DNA of 64,000 nt from Aristolochia californica. Its lineage: Eukaryota; Streptophyta; Magnoliopsida; Piperales; Aristolochiaceae. Of the stretch, positions 36,101 to 47,459 are shown in pieces; the stretch's first letter is position 1, and every line of letters begins with the position of its first letter. The notes under the pieces were generated by a model, which had not been told where the DNA came from, ran no database searches, and was given only the letters and a program-made list of their open reading frames with translations. Location: the NCBI GenBank assembly GCA_029961685.1, contig JARWKL010000007.1, positions 27,351,013-27,415,012 of the forward strand, read 5' to 3'. The translations under genes were made by a program, and so were the position numbers.

Positions 36101-38553
36101 AACTTAATTCCGTCACTAGGAAGGATCACTTCCCACTACCTTTCATTGATCAGGTACTAGAGCGATTGGCCGGCCACAATTTTTATTGCTTCTTAGATGG
36201 ATACTCCGGCTACAATCAAATTCCCATTGCTCCAGAAGACCAGGAAAAGACCACATTCACGTGTCCGTTTGGCACCTATGCTTACAGACGCATGCCTTTT
36301 GGTTTATGCAATGCACCCGCCACTTTCCAACGGTGCATGATGAGTATTTTTTCTGACATGATTGGTGAATTTTTAGAGGTCTTTATGGATGACTTTTCTG
36401 TGTTTGGCTCTAGTTTTGATACATGTCTGTACAATCTTTCACTCGTATTGTCCCGTTGCATTAAGTCCAATTTAGTCTTGAATTGGGAGAAATGCCACTT
36501 CATGGTGAAAGAAGGAATTGTGTTAGGACATGTAGTGTCTGAGAGGGGTGTAGAAGTGGACAAAGCCAAGGTTGACCTAATTACCAATCTGTCACCACCT
36601 ACTTCTATGAAGGGAGTTCGTTCTTTCCTTGGCCATGCTGGGTTCTATAGGCGTTTCATTAAAGACTTTAGCAAAATTTCTCATCCTTTGACGAATTTAC
36701 TTGCTCAAGATGTTGCTTTTGCCTTTGATGATGCCTGTATTCATGCTTTTGAGACACTGAAGAAATGTTTGTCCACTGCACCCATTGTCCAACCCCCTAT
36801 TTGGTCTTTGCCTTTTGAGTTGATGTGTGATGCCTCTGACTATGCATTGGGGGCTGTTTTGGGGCAAAAGACGGATAAAATGCCCTGTGTCATTCAATAT
36901 GCTAGCCGAACTCTTCATGATGCTCAATTGAATTACACTACCACTGAGAAGGAGTTGCTAGCTGTTGTGTTTGCCTTGAACAAATTCAGATCATATCTGT
37001 TAGGGTCAAAGGTTATAGTGTTCACTGATCATTCTGCTTTGAAGTATTTATTATCCATCAAGGACACTAAACCTCGCTTGATTAGATGGATCTTGCAATT
37101 GCAAGAATTTGACCTTGAGATTCGAGATAAGAAGGGTTGTGAGAATGTTGTTGCTGATCATCTATCTAGGATATGTGTAGTACCTCAGGAAGGATTCCTT
37201 CCTTTAAATGATTCCTTCCCTGATGAACAACTTCTCCAAGTATCCCAGTTGCCTTGGTTTGCTGATATAGTCAACTATCTTGTAACTCATAAGATTCCTG
37301 ATTATTGGAGTAAACAAGATAGATTGAAATTCTTTTCCCAAGTCAAACATTTTTTTTGGGATGACCCTTATTTGTTCAAGGTGTGTTCTGACCAAGTCAT
37401 TAGGCGTTGTGTACATGAGCAAGACTTTGCCAACATTCTTGAATTTTGTCATTCCCACGCATGTGGTGGACATTTTGGTGCTAGAAAGACCGCGGCTAAA
37501 GTCTTGCAATGTGGTTTCTATTGGCCTTCATTATTTAGAGATGCCCATGAGTTTTGTCAGGTGTGTGATAAATGCCAACGAACTGGTTGTTTGTCTAGGA
37601 AGAACATGATGCCTCTTAACCCCATTGTTATTGTTGAATTGTTTGATGTGTGGGGTATTGACTTCATGGGTCCTTTTCCTGTCTCGTTCGGCTATCAATA
37701 CATCCTTGTTGCTGTTGAATATGTCTCTAAATGGATTGAAGCTATATCATGTAAGACAAACGATCACAAAGTGGTGGTAAAGTTTTTAAAAGAAAATATC
37801 TTTAATCGATTTGGTACCCCGAGAGCGATCATCAGTGATGGGGGATCTCATTTTTGTAACAGAGCATTTGAGGCCTTATTGAAGAAATATTCCATCACTC
37901 ATCGGGTGTCCACTCCATACCACCCGCAAACTTGTGGTCAAGTGGAAATCTCTAATAGAGAGATCAAACGGATTTTGGAGAAGACGGTTCGCTTTGATAG
38001 GAAAGATTGGTCCACTCGATTGGACGATGCCTTATGGGCCTATCGAACCGCTTATAAGACTCCTATTGGGATGTCTCCATTTCGCCTAGTATTCGGCAAA
38101 GCATGTCATCTACCTGTTGAGCTTGAGCATAGAGCTTATTGGGCCATTAAGGCTTTAAATTTTGATTTAACTCAAGCGGGTGAGGAGAGAAAGTTGCAAT
38201 TGAATGAGTTGGAAGAGATACGTCATGATGCTTATGAGAATGCCAAACTGTATAAGGAGCGAACAAAGCTTTTACATGATAAATCTATTTTTCGCAAGTC
38301 TTTTACTGTTGGGCAGAATGTTTTACTTTATAACTCACGATTGCATTTGTTTCCAGGGAAGCTAAGATCCAGGTGGTCCGGTCCATTTGAAGTTACACAG
38401 GTGTTTCCTCATGGCGCTATTGAGATCCGCAATCACGGAGACGGGTCAATCTTCAAAGTTAACGGTCAGAGGCTCAAACCGTATCTTGAGAATGTCCCCA
38501 CACCAGAGGAGGTGATGGTGATTTTCTTGGAGGAACCTGTCATTTCATCTTGA
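33184..38553 (+). CDS. Gag-Pol polyprotein of the Athila-like retrotransposon
   Basis: One frame of 1789 residues from the first ATG, with no stop or frameshift. A second ATG at 33283, in the strong context ACCATGG, could be the true start (1756 residues); the frame is also open upstream, from a TTG at 33151. Residues about 130-216 form the retrotransposon gag domain. A zinc knuckle C-x2-C-x4-H-x4-C is at 311-324. The protease has its active site DLGAS at 621-625. The reverse transcriptase has [11 protein letters not shown] from 965 and the catalytic FMDD at 1067-1070. RNase H has acidic residues in CDAS (D1216), TEKE, TDH and ADHLS (D1325). The integrase has a zinc finger H1423-x6-H1430...C1461-x2-C1464, a catalytic triad D1493, D1552, E1588 (D,D-35-E), and a GPY/F-type end with RWSGPF at 1730-1735. 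No chromodomain follows. Gag and pol share one frame, so their ratio must be set by processing or another means. The products would assemble virus-like particles and copy and integrate the element. All visible catalytic residues are present. Confidence 0.95.
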   Translation: MHGRRSLGGPLAPFVEEVEHICRKTPEVKLGATMANQGEPLQLPAAGDRRALRDYSIPSHFTSPFCIILPPTTAASYELKPGVIQLLPTFYGLDKEDPYYHIKEFLDICATFKFQNFSDDSIRLRLFPFSLKDKAKSWLNSLEVGSITSWDTLVTKFLSKYFPIQRTTALRREISNFMQQEGEHFYEAWEKWKDLIRRCPHHGFEKWHLVQYFYQGLTPQVRSMVDATSGGSLMGKSASEAWDFFETLSDQSQQWGSSFNVDRRSHETKRRGLYEVSETPMLMAKIEGLTRKIDALMVSKSSPAPNPSTVCAICSGSSHPTQMCPSSSSYPELIDDLNAVQNFHRPNQNDPFSETYNPGWARHPNFSWSKGPQVGGPPGFTQPQAPRPHFTQQPLIPQKPSLEDTLQLFMQNTQSSSAKLEMQVSQLASHMSEQAQNRLPSQTIPNPKITHESELSSKPHHEQAKAITTLRTGRELNNGVGTTKSKESKDDNGDTSLSDEPPSSPPTTKQIPNQVPLAPYPQRLSGPPRKGDSMHETLELFSKVHINIPLLDAIRQVPAYARFLKDLCTQKRKQHVNKKVFLTENVSSILKHNTPPKVKDPGCPTISCVIGEHTIQRALLDLGASVNLLPFFVYQQLGLGELKPTPITLQLADRSVKIPRGIVEDVLIKVNKFLFPVDFIVLDTEPIFNVTNQIPVILGRPFLATSNAIIHCKSGELELSFGNFKVSLNVFNAGHHPLESDDLSPPFNIETVMLDNESTLESFESCITSLDMEYFDEETYFREVNSLLNSVPLLEEAYEVITTDHPQDLPLDLDKPLETSKLDLKPLPPTLKYAFLGPMNSLPVIISSDLSIKQEEQLTEVLQAHREALGWTLDALKGISSSICMHHIHLEEGTKASREMQRRLNPHMLEVVREEVIRLLVTGIIYPISDSTWVSPIQVVPKKGGITIMKNESGELIPTRTTTKWRVCIDYRKLNSVTRKDHFPLPFIDQVLERLAGHNFYCFLDGYSGYNQIPIAPEDQEKTTFTCPFGTYAYRRMPFGLCNAPATFQRCMMSIFSDMIGEFLEVFMDDFSVFGSSFDTCLYNLSLVLSRCIKSNLVLNWEKCHFMVKEGIVLGHVVSERGVEVDKAKVDLITNLSPPTSMKGVRSFLGHAGFYRRFIKDFSKISHPLTNLLAQDVAFAFDDACIHAFETLKKCLSTAPIVQPPIWSLPFELMCDASDYALGAVLGQKTDKMPCVIQYASRTLHDAQLNYTTTEKELLAVVFALNKFRSYLLGSKVIVFTDHSALKYLLSIKDTKPRLIRWILQLQEFDLEIRDKKGCENVVADHLSRICVVPQEGFLPLNDSFPDEQLLQVSQLPWFADIVNYLVTHKIPDYWSKQDRLKFFSQVKHFFWDDPYLFKVCSDQVIRRCVHEQDFANILEFCHSHACGGHFGARKTAAKVLQCGFYWPSLFRDAHEFCQVCDKCQRTGCLSRKNMMPLNPIVIVELFDVWGIDFMGPFPVSFGYQYILVAVEYVSKWIEAISCKTNDHKVVVKFLKENIFNRFGTPRAIISDGGSHFCNRAFEALLKKYSITHRVSTPYHPQTCGQVEISNREIKRILEKTVRFDRKDWSTRLDDALWAYRTAYKTPIGMSPFRLVFGKACHLPVELEHRAYWAIKALNFDLTQAGEERKLQLNELEEIRHDAYENAKLYKERTKLLHDKSIFRKSFTVGQNVLLYNSRLHLFPGKLRSRWSGPFEVTQVFPHGAIEIRNHGDGSIFKVNGQRLKPYLENVPTPEEVMVIFLEEPVISS
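34114..34155 (+). other. CCHC zinc knuckle in gag
   Basis: The coded pattern is [14 protein letters not shown], exactly C-x2-C-x4-H-x4-C. The knuckle binds nucleic acid in retroelement gag proteins. The usual aromatic residue is missing, which is also seen in some plant elements. Confidence 0.85.
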
Positions 38554-39079
38554 ATGCGTCAGAGTCTTGCTTACGACTATAAACTTAGCACATTGTGGGC
38601 AATCCCCACGTTTCTATCCCTTTGTACATTACAGTTTTATTTTTATTTTTATTTTTATTTTATTTTTTTGGTTTATTCATACTCTCTTACCGGCTGAGAG
38701 CATAAATGGTTCCGATAGTCGATGACCAGACTTTTGGTCCCTAGTTTGAGAGGTCTGTACTCAAACAACCGTTCTGGGATTGACCAGTTCGATCTTGAAG
38801 TATTGAATGAAAACCTTATGGTGAGTAACTTAAGGACTTGTGTTCAGCGCGTGATTCCTGCTGCCTTCAGTGGCCAGTCACACGGAGATTTCTTCAAAGT
38901 GTGATGTGGGATAGCGGTTTCATCTACGGATGATTACCTACGGGTACGGCTGATACGAGTAAACCTTCTTCGAGGGAGACTATGTATCATTCCTGGGGGT
39001 CTTTATTATTATTATTATTTTTTTTTTTTTTGTAGTCGTTATAGTGTTTTAACTTTTCCCCATTGGGGACAATGTCAGG

Positions 39080-39111
39080 TTTAGGTTTGGGGGGGGGGGG
39101 GGGGGGGGGGG
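39080..39111 (+). repeat. Internal polypurine-tract-like copy with a 23-base G run
   Basis: The 14-base string TTTAGGTTTGGGGG matches the tract just before the 3' LTR (40257-40270). Here the G run extends to 23 bases (39089-39111), probably by slippage. It could act as a second plus-strand primer site, but that is inference. Homopolymer length may also be affected by sequencing error. Confidence 0.7.
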
Positions 39112-39587
39112 AACGACTCTTTTATGTCTTAGCAATAATTTTTGTTCGATTTTTGTTCATGGTTTTCAAATTACTCCTCTTAGTATGTGGTTAACATTAG
39201 TAGAGTTAAAATAAGTTGCTCAAATGTTTTTCAAAAATTTTCGTAAATTTGTGTAGAATATGCCTATTAGAAATCCGATATCATTTGTTGTGATTCATGA
39301 GAATTCAGTGGGATAGCTTCCTATTGCATTAGACTTGGAACTTAGTTGCAAAAGAGAACATGTAAATCTAGTGTTGATCTATGTTAGTCTGAATAGTCTT
39401 GTATGCCTGTTTGAACTCATACCTCACTAAAATTCCTTGTTGTAATGTATAAATGCAAATGGAAATGTTCTTGCTTGCAAAAGACAGATAACTTCAGAAA
39501 CAGCCTGGGCAAACCCAGGGACATGCACCGGAACAGTGGGTTACTTAAAAATAAGTGCATGTGCAGTGAAGACGAATACAAAATGGT

Positions 39588-39675
39588 GGTAATACCAAAA
39601 GTATTCAGTGAAGAAAACAAAAAAAAACAAAAATTACGATGGTAATAGCAAAAGTGCGCTGGTAATAGCGAAAAA
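39588..39675 (+). repeat. Three short related repeats (GGTAATAGC type)
   Basis: Three 15-base units start at 39588 (GGTAATACCAAAAGT), 39641 (GGTAATAGCAAAAGT) and 39661 (GGTAATAGCGAAAAA). They lie in the noncoding 3' part of the element. The function is unknown; they may be remnants of a decayed tandem repeat. Confidence 0.6.
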
Positions 39676-40256
39676 TGGTTTTAAATCTGGAAGCAATGAG
39701 TTTCCTTAACTTTGATGATGAATTGTAATTTGAAAGAAGTTACAAGTCAAGATTGAAATTGGTATATTTCTTTGGTGAGATTGTAAGACAACAGGCTTAC
39801 TTTACTATTTTCTCTTAATTGTGATGTGACCAGGATTTTATTGTTATTTGCTGCCTCTTTGTTCTGTTGAAGTAATAGCTTATGGGTCACATTGGTTCAG
39901 GTGGAGTAACAATGAGTGTATTTGGATTGATAATAGGCTATCTTTTACACAGGTTTTAATATTTCGCAAGATCTCATATGAATTTCAGATATTTTACGAT
40001 ACTAAGTGTTAGTCATATGCTAATGAGGAGTAAATTTTCTTCAGTTTTTTTTCTTTTTATATTATTGATTTAGATGAATTTTGTGGGTAAATTCCATGCA
40101 AACCCTCACGAGACATAACTCGTCCACTACTGCAGAGTAGGGGTTTAACGGCTTGTTGCATACGCTAAATGCAATCGTGCTCCCTACGAAAGTGGCATTT
40201 TGTTTTCCTAGGCTTAATTTTGGTTCGATTGTTGTTTTGCTAGGGACTAGCAAAGA

Positions 40257-40272
40257 TTTAGGTTTGGGGGTG
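40257..40272 (+). other. Polypurine tract before the 3' LTR
   Basis: TTTAGGTTTGGGGGTG directly precedes the TGATAG start of the 3' LTR. Its position and G-rich character fit the plus-strand primer of LTR retrotransposons. Confidence 0.88.
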
Positions 40273-41677
40273 TGATAGATGCCATATTTTGACATGAGAA
40301 CTAGGTTAATTATAATAGAATAACCTTTATAATTGTATTATAGGTAGTTACTTATCGGTTTTCAAATGAAATGAGCATTTATTGAATTTGGCATTAATCA
40401 CTGTCGATATTGCATATTTCTCTCTCCTGAATTATATTTCATTATTTTTTAGTCTTATTTCTTCCTGAAATGCTTTTTATAGATTCAATTATGGAATTTC
40501 AGGAGAATTTGGGTGGAGAAGAAGATATTTACCAAAATGCCCTTAGTGAAATGGAGGTAATTTCTAGGGCAAATCGTTTTAAAATAAGAAAATCATATTT
40601 AAAGAAGAAGAGGGGCGTGAAAAGGGAGAACGTAAAGAGAAGAGGAGTAGAGACCAAAAGGGAGGACTTTGACCGGAAACAGGGGAGGACCCGAGAGGAG
40701 TTCCCCACCGCTGTTCGCCGGCCAAGACCTTTCGCCACCGTCGTCCACCGTCGTCCACCACCATCAGGCAACCGAGAACAGACCCGAGGAGAGCTCGAGA
40801 GAGTCTCCGTCGCGGCGAGTTTGACGCTGCCATTCTTTGCTCGCCAGGCCGGGAGGGGATCCGAGAGGGCTTCTCCGGCGCCACTTCTGTTTTCAGACCA
40901 TCCTCCGGCGTCGTTTACATATTCCGACCAGTCCCGGAGCCATTCCGACTCTAACCGAGACTCGAGAGAGCCGGTTAGAGAACGTCAGCTCTGTTTCGCT
41001 CTTCGCCGGACATTACCTCCGGCCGTCGGCTTCTAACCGTTGTCGCCGGCGTCGTCTCTACCTCCGGCCACTCACTATTGCTACCCGACGCCACCAATTT
41101 CCGGAAATCGCAGCACCCGTGAGAACGAGTTGCTGCCCGAGCGAGAGGAGGAAGAAGGGGAGTAATTCGTCATTATTGAATTTGATTTTTTATATGATTT
41201 GAACTTAGGTTTTGAATGTTAATTGAATCTGATTTGATAATTAAGGTTTATTTGAGATTTGTTTTCTTGATATTTGATTAAATTAGTTAATTAGGGTAAG
41301 ATTATAATTGAGGTTAGATTTTGGTATTTTAATCCGATTTCTGTCTTTAAATCTAGGCGCCCGAGAGGGGCTAGACGCAAGGATTGAGAAATCTGGATTC
41401 GTAGTTACGTGGCGCTCGAGAGAGGCACGAATCACGGTAAAATCCAGAGTTGACGTTTCCTGTTGTGCAAGTAGTTAATTAAATTATTGCTTAATAATTT
41501 AGGATATAATTAGTATTTAGTTCATATTAATTCATCATATTTGGTTAGGCTAGTTGACTGAAGAATACACGAAATTCAATCCTCCCTGTGGATATGACCC
41601 TCGCTTACTGCTAGATTACATGAACGATTCGTACGCTTGCGAGGTATAAAAGTCGATGTAACTAAAATTCTACATCA
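40273..41677 (+). repeat. 3' LTR
   Basis: 1405 bp, matching the 5' LTR throughout except for about 16 substitutions and one extra copy of the unit CGTCGTCCAC (two copies at 40739-40758, one at 32011-32020 in the 5' LTR). The 10-bp change shifts the open frame seen in the 5' LTR, which argues against that frame coding for a protein. Confidence 0.96.
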
Positions 41678-41682
41678 CATAT
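41678..41682 (+). repeat. Target site duplication, right copy (CATAT)
   Basis: CATAT directly follows the CATCA end of the 3' LTR and then continues into the satellite (CCATTTTTAAAAC). It matches 31540-31544 perfectly. Removing the element and one copy leaves a monomer of 252 + 421 = 673 bp. Confidence 0.95.
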
Positions 41683-44600
41683 CCATTTTTAAAACATGTG
41701 TACAAAAAATCTCCTTCATGTAAAATTCCAAGCTATGAGGGTTGGACTAATGGAATTTCCCAAACTTGGATAACAAAACTTTTGTGTTCATTTGTGGTGT
41801 GTGAATAGATACATTTTATTTCCATTAGTTATTATTTTAAATATTTTCCACACATCAACTATAAAGTTTTTATTTTTTTGTGATCTTTTTGCCTTTTTTG
41901 TTTACGGAATGAAGGGGGAATGGAAACTCAAAGTTCTGATTTAAGAAAAAAAGTGTACATCTAAAATGGAAATGCACAATGCACAAATGTAAAGAGAGAT
42001 ATTTCCAAAGAGTGTCTATATGTTTTAGGGATCGTATGAACTTTTTCGTTTTTATATCTAAGGTTTTGCAATCGTCGGGAAACGGGGGAGGGGGTGATTT
42101 TTAACTGAGTGTTGACTTCAAATCCATAAGTCATTTCTTATAAAAATATAGCCCGTTACGCATGACAAATCACTTTACAATCATCTATGATTGTTAGCTC
42201 AACTTTTTGAATATGGGCAAAATAATGGCTCGTTTGACTCGGGCAAATACCCACCGCACGTTCACTTGAGAATTTAATGGGCGTTTGTTACTCTCTTTAA
42301 AAGCTTTGGATCAGTAGGTCATTTGAATCTTTAACATGTCTCTAGCATGCATATCCATTTTTAAAACATGCGCAGAAAAAATCTCCTTCGTGTAAAATTC
42401 CAAGATATTAGTTTTGGACTAGTGGAATTTTCCAAACTTGGATAACAAAACTTTTGTGCTCATTTGTGGAATGTGAATAAATTTTCTTCATTTAATTTTT
42501 TTAATGTTTTAAATTTTTTCCGTACATCAACTATAAAATTTTCATTTTGTTGTGATCTATTTGTCTTTTTTATTTACGGGATGAAGGGAGAGCGAAAAAC
42601 TCGAAGTTTTGAATTACGAAAATTGTGTACATCTAAAATGGAAATGCACAATCCACATATGTAAAGAGAGAAAATTCCAAAGAGTATGTAATTTTTAGGG
42701 ATTTTAAGCACTTTTTCGTTTTTATATCTCATGTTTTGCAATCGTCGGAAAAAATAGTTTGTGGAGGATTTTTAACTGAGTGTAGAATTGCAATCCATAA
42801 GTCATTTCATACAAAAATATAGCCCGTTACGTATGATAAATCACATTACAATCATCCACGATTATTATGTCAACTTTTTGCAAATGGGCAAAATAATGGC
42901 ATGTTTGACTCGAGTAAATATCCCACCGTGAGTTCACTTGAGAATTTAATGAGCGTTTGTTATTCTCTTTAAAAGCTTTGAATCCATAGCTCATTTGCAT
43001 CTTTAACATGTTTCAAACATGCATATCCATTTTTAAAACATGTGTGGATGAAATCTCTTTCTTGCAAACTTCCAAGCTATTAGGGTTAAACTAGTGGAAT
43101 TTCACAATATTGGATAAAAAAACTTTTGTGTTCATTTGTGTTGGGTGAATAAATTTTCTTTATTTATATTTGTTATTGTTTTAAAATTTTTCCATACATC
43201 AACTATAAAATTTTCATTTTGTTGGAAGCTTTTTGCCTTGTTGCTTTTCAGGATGAAGGGAGAGCGAAAAGTCAAAGTTTTGATTTAAGAAAAAAGTGTA
43301 CATCTAATATGGAAAATCACAATGCACAATTGTAGAAAGAGATAATTCCAAAGAGTGACTGTAAGTTTTAGGGATTGTAAGCTCTTTTTAGTTTTTATAT
43401 CTCAGGTTTTGCAATCGTCGGGAAAAATTGGTGGGAGAGGATCTTTAACTGAGTGTTGAATTGCAATCCATAAGTCATTTGATACAAAAATATAGCCCAT
43501 TACGCATGATGAATCACTTTACAATCATCTATGATTGTTAGATCAAATTTTTGAAAATGGGCAAAATAATGTATTGTTAGACTCGGGTAAATATCCCACC
43601 GCACATTTACTTGAGAATTTAATGCGCGTTTGTTATTCCTTTAAAAGCTTCGATCCATAGGTCATTTGAATCTTTAACATGTTTCAAACATGGATATCCA
43701 TTTTTAAAACATGTGTTGAAAAAATCTCCTTCATGTAAAATTCCAAACTATTAGGGTTGGACTAATGGAATTTCCCAAACTTGGATAACAAAACTTTTGT
43801 GTTCATTTCTGGTGTGTGAATAGATATTTTTTATTTACATTAGTTATTATTTTAAATATTTTCCACACATCAACTATAAAATTTTTATTTTGTTGTGATC
43901 TTTTTGCCTTTTTTGTTTATAGGATGAAGAGGGAGCGAAAACTCAAAGTTCTCATTTAAGAAAAAAGTGTACATCTCAAATGGAAATGCACAATGCACAA
44001 ATGCAGAGAGAGATATTTCCAAAGATTTTCTGTATGTTTTAGGGATCCTATGCACTTTTTTATTTTTATATCTAAGGTTTTGCAGTCGTTGGGAAATGGG
44101 GGAGGCGTACGATTTTTACCTGAGTGTTGACTTCAAATCCATAAGTCATTTCTTGCAAAAATATAGCCCGTTACGCATGACAAATCACTTTACAATCATC
44201 TATGATTGTTAGCTTAACTTTTTAAATTTGGACAAAATAATGGCTTGTTTGACTCGGGCAAATATCCCACCGCACGTTCGCTTGAGAATTTAATGAGCGT
44301 TGTTATTCTCTTTAAAAGCTTTGGATATGTAGGTCAGTTGAATCTTTAACATGTTTCTAGCATGCATATCCATTTTTAAAACATGTGGAGAAAAAATCTC
44401 CTTCATGTAAAATTCCAAGATGCTAGTTTTGGACTAGGGGAATTTCCCAAACTTGGATAACAAAACTTTTGTGTTCATTTGTAGTGTGCCAATAAATTTT
44501 CTTAATTTACTTTTTTATTATTTTAAATTTTTTCGTTTTGTTGTGATCTATTTGCCTTTTTTGTTTACGGGATGAAGGGAGAGCGAAAAACTCAAAGTTT

Positions 44601-47459
44601 TGATATAAGAAAAATGTGTACATCTAAAATAGAAATGCACAATGCACATATGTAGAGAGAGAAAATTCCAAAGAGTGTCTATAATTTTTAGGGGTTGTAA
44701 GCACTTTTTCGTTTTCATATCACAGGTTTTGCAATCGTCGGGAAAAATGCGGTGCGGAGGATTTTTAACTGAGTGTTGAATTGCAATCCATAAGTCATTT
44801 CATACAAAAATATAGCATTTTAAACATGATAAATCACATTTTAATCATCTACGATTATTATGTCAGCTTTTTGCAAATGGGCAAAATAATGGCATGTATG
44901 ACTCAGGTAAATATCCTACTGTAAGTTCATTTGAGAATTTAATGAGCGTTTGTTATTCTCTATAAAAGCTTTGCATCCAAAGCTCATTTGCATCTTTTAC
45001 ATGTTTCAAACATGTATATCCATTTTTAAAACATGTGTAAATGAAATCTCTTTCTTGAAAAATTCCAAGCTATTAGGGTTAAACTAGTGGAATTTCCAAA
45101 AATTGGATAACAAAACTTTTGTGTTCATTTGTGTTGGGTGAATAAATTTTCTTTATTTATATTTTTTATTGTTTTAAATTTTTTCCATACATCATCTATA
45201 AAATTTTCATTTTGTTGTAAGCTTTTTGCCTAGTTTGTTTTCGTGATGAAGGGAGAGCGAAAAGTCAAAGTTTTGATTTAAGAAAAAAGTGTACATCTAA
45301 ACTGGAAAAGCACAATGCACAATTGTAGAGAGAGATAATTCCAAAGAGTGTCGTTAATTTTTAGGGATTGTAAGCTCTTTTTAGTTTTTATATCTCAGGT
45401 TTTGCATTCGTCGGGAAAAATTGGTGGCAGAGGATTTTTAACTGAGTGTTGAATTGCAATCCATAAGTCATTTCATACAAAAATATAGCCCGTTACACAT
45501 GATGAATCACTTTACAATCATCATTGATTTTTGGATCAAATTTTTGAAAATGGGCAAAATAATGACTTGTTAGACTCGGGTGAATATCCCACCGCACGAT
45601 CACTTGAGAAATTAATGTGCGTTTTTTATTCTCTTTAAAAGCTTGGATCCATAGGTCATTTGAATCTTTAACATGTTTTAAGCATGCATATCCTTTTTTA
45701 AAACATGTGTAGAAAAAATCTCCTTCATGTAAAATTCCAAACTATTAGGGCTGGACTAATGGAATTTTCAAAACTTGGATAACAAAACTTTTGTGTTCAT
45801 TTGTGGTGTGTGAATAGATATTTTTTATTTACATTAGTTATTATTTTAAATATTTTCCACACATCAACTATAAAATTTTTATTTTGTTGTGATCTTTTTG
45901 CCTTTTTTGTTTATGGGATGAAGGGGGAGCGAAAACTCAAAGTTCATATTTAAGAAAAAAGTGTACATCTAAAATGGAAATGCACAATGCACAAATGCAT
46001 AGAGAGATATTTCCAAAGATTTTCTGTATATTTTAGGGATCGTATGCACTTTTTCGTTTTTATATCTAAGATTTTGCAATCATTGGGAAACGGGGAAGGC
46101 GTGCGAATTTTAACTGAGTGTTGACTTCAAACCCATAAGTCATTTCTTACAAAAATATAGCCCATTACGCATGACAAATCACTTTACAATCATCTATGAT
46201 TGTTAGCTAAACTTTTGAATATGGGCAAAATAATGGCTTGTTTGCCTCGGGCAAATATCCAACCGCACGTTCGCTTGAGAATTCAATGAGCGTTTGCTAT
46301 TCTCTTTAAAAGCTTGGGATCTGTAGGTTAGTTGAATCTTTAACATGTTTCTAGCATGCATATCCATTTTTAAAACATGTGTACAAAAAATCTCCTTCAT
46401 GTAAAATTCCAAGATGCTAGTTTTGGACTAGTGGAATTTCCCAAACTTGGGTAACAAAACTTTTGTGTTCATTTGTGGTGTGTCAATAAATTTTCTTAAT
46501 TTACTTTTTTTATTATTTTAAATTTTTTTAGTACATCAACTATAAAATTTTCATTTTGTTGTGATCTATTTGCCTTTTTTGTTTACGGGATGAAGGGAGA
46601 GTGAAAAACTCAAAGTTTTGATTTAAGTAAAATATGTACATCTGAAACAAAAATGCACAATGCACATATGTAGAGAGAGATAATTCCAAAGAGTGTTTGT
46701 AATTTTTATGGATTGTAAGCACTTTTTCGCTTTTATATCTCAGGTTTTGCAATTGTCGAGAAAAAATGCGTTGTGGAGGATTTTTAAGTGATTGTTGAAT
46801 TGCAATCCATAAGTCATTTCATACAAAAACACAGCCTGTTACGCATGATAAATCACATTACAATCATCTATGATTATTATGTCAGCTTTTTGCAATTGGG
46901 CAAAATAATGGCATATTTGACTCGGGTAAATATCCCACCGCAAGTTCACTTGAGAATTTAATGAGCGTTTTTTATTCTCTATAAAAGCTTTGCATCCATA
47001 GCTCATTTGCATCTTTAACATGTTTCAAACATGCATATCCATTTTTAAAACATGTGTGGATGATATCTCTTTCTTGCAAAATTCCAAGCAATTAGGGTTA
47101 AACTAGTGGAATTTGCCAAAATTGGATAACAAAACTGTTGTGTTCATTTGTGTTGGGTGAATAAATTTTATTTATTTATATATGTTATTGTTTTAAATTT
47201 TTTCCATACATCAACTCTAAAATTTTCATTTTGTTATAAGTTTTTTTCCTTGTTTGTTTTCGGGATGAAGGGAGAGCGAAAAGTCAAAGTTTTGATTTAA
47301 GAAAAAAGTGTACATCTAACATTGAAAAGCACAATGCAGAATTGTAGAGAGAGATAAATCCAAAGAGTGTCTGTAATTTTTAGGGATTGTAAGCTCTTTT
47401 TAGTTTTTATATCACAGGTTTTGCAATCGTCGGGAAAAATTGGTGGCAGTGAATTTTTA
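41683..47459. repeat. Satellite block: rest of C, then A-B-C-A-B-C-A-B
   Basis: Starts are 42104 A, 42775 B, 43448 C, 44118 A, 44768 B, 45441 C, 46113 A and 46787 B, a regular HOR stretch. The A monomers at 44118 and 46113 share a subfamily with the one at 21992 (GATGCTAGTTTTGG, GGTCAGTTGAATC or GGTTAGTTGAATC, CCAATAAATTTTCTTAATT-like). The 44118 monomer lacks about 24 bp around ACATCAACTATAAAATTTTC near 44532. Confidence 0.85.

Larger units (their letters stand above)
38554..40256 (+). other. Spacer between pol and the polypurine tract, no convincing gene
   Basis: About 1.7 kb. Only short open frames occur (for example 38722-38904 and 39445-39645), with no motif and no signal peptide or transmembrane pattern that would suggest an env-like protein. 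It holds T-rich runs (38635-38669, 39003-39031), a 23-base G run, three short GGTAATAGC-type repeats near 39588-39675, and a small hairpin-capable GTGGG...CCCAC near 38595-38610. Some Athila relatives carry an env-like frame here; this copy does not show one. Confidence 0.8.
31545..41677 (+). mobile_element. Complete Ty3/gypsy LTR retrotransposon, Athila-like
   Basis: The 10,133-bp element has two LTRs (1395 and 1405 bp), TG...CA ends, a tRNA-Asp primer site, one uninterrupted gag-pol frame, a polypurine tract and a 5-bp target duplication. The domain order protease, RT, RNase H, integrase is that of Ty3/gypsy. The Athila lineage is inferred from LTR length, the tRNA-Asp primer, gag and RT character, and the lack of a chromodomain after integrase. 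The LTRs differ at about 16 substitutions, nearly all transitions, plus one 10-bp unit, roughly 1.1 percent. With an assumed rate of 1.3e-8 per site per year this would be about 0.4-0.5 million years. The element is inserted in the same orientation as the satellite and its sequence is unrelated to it. Confidence 0.97.

Noticed and set aside
38722..38904. Short frames after pol (38722-38904, 39445-39645) as env or accessory genes
   Set aside because: They are too short, with no signal peptide, membrane segment or recognised motif.
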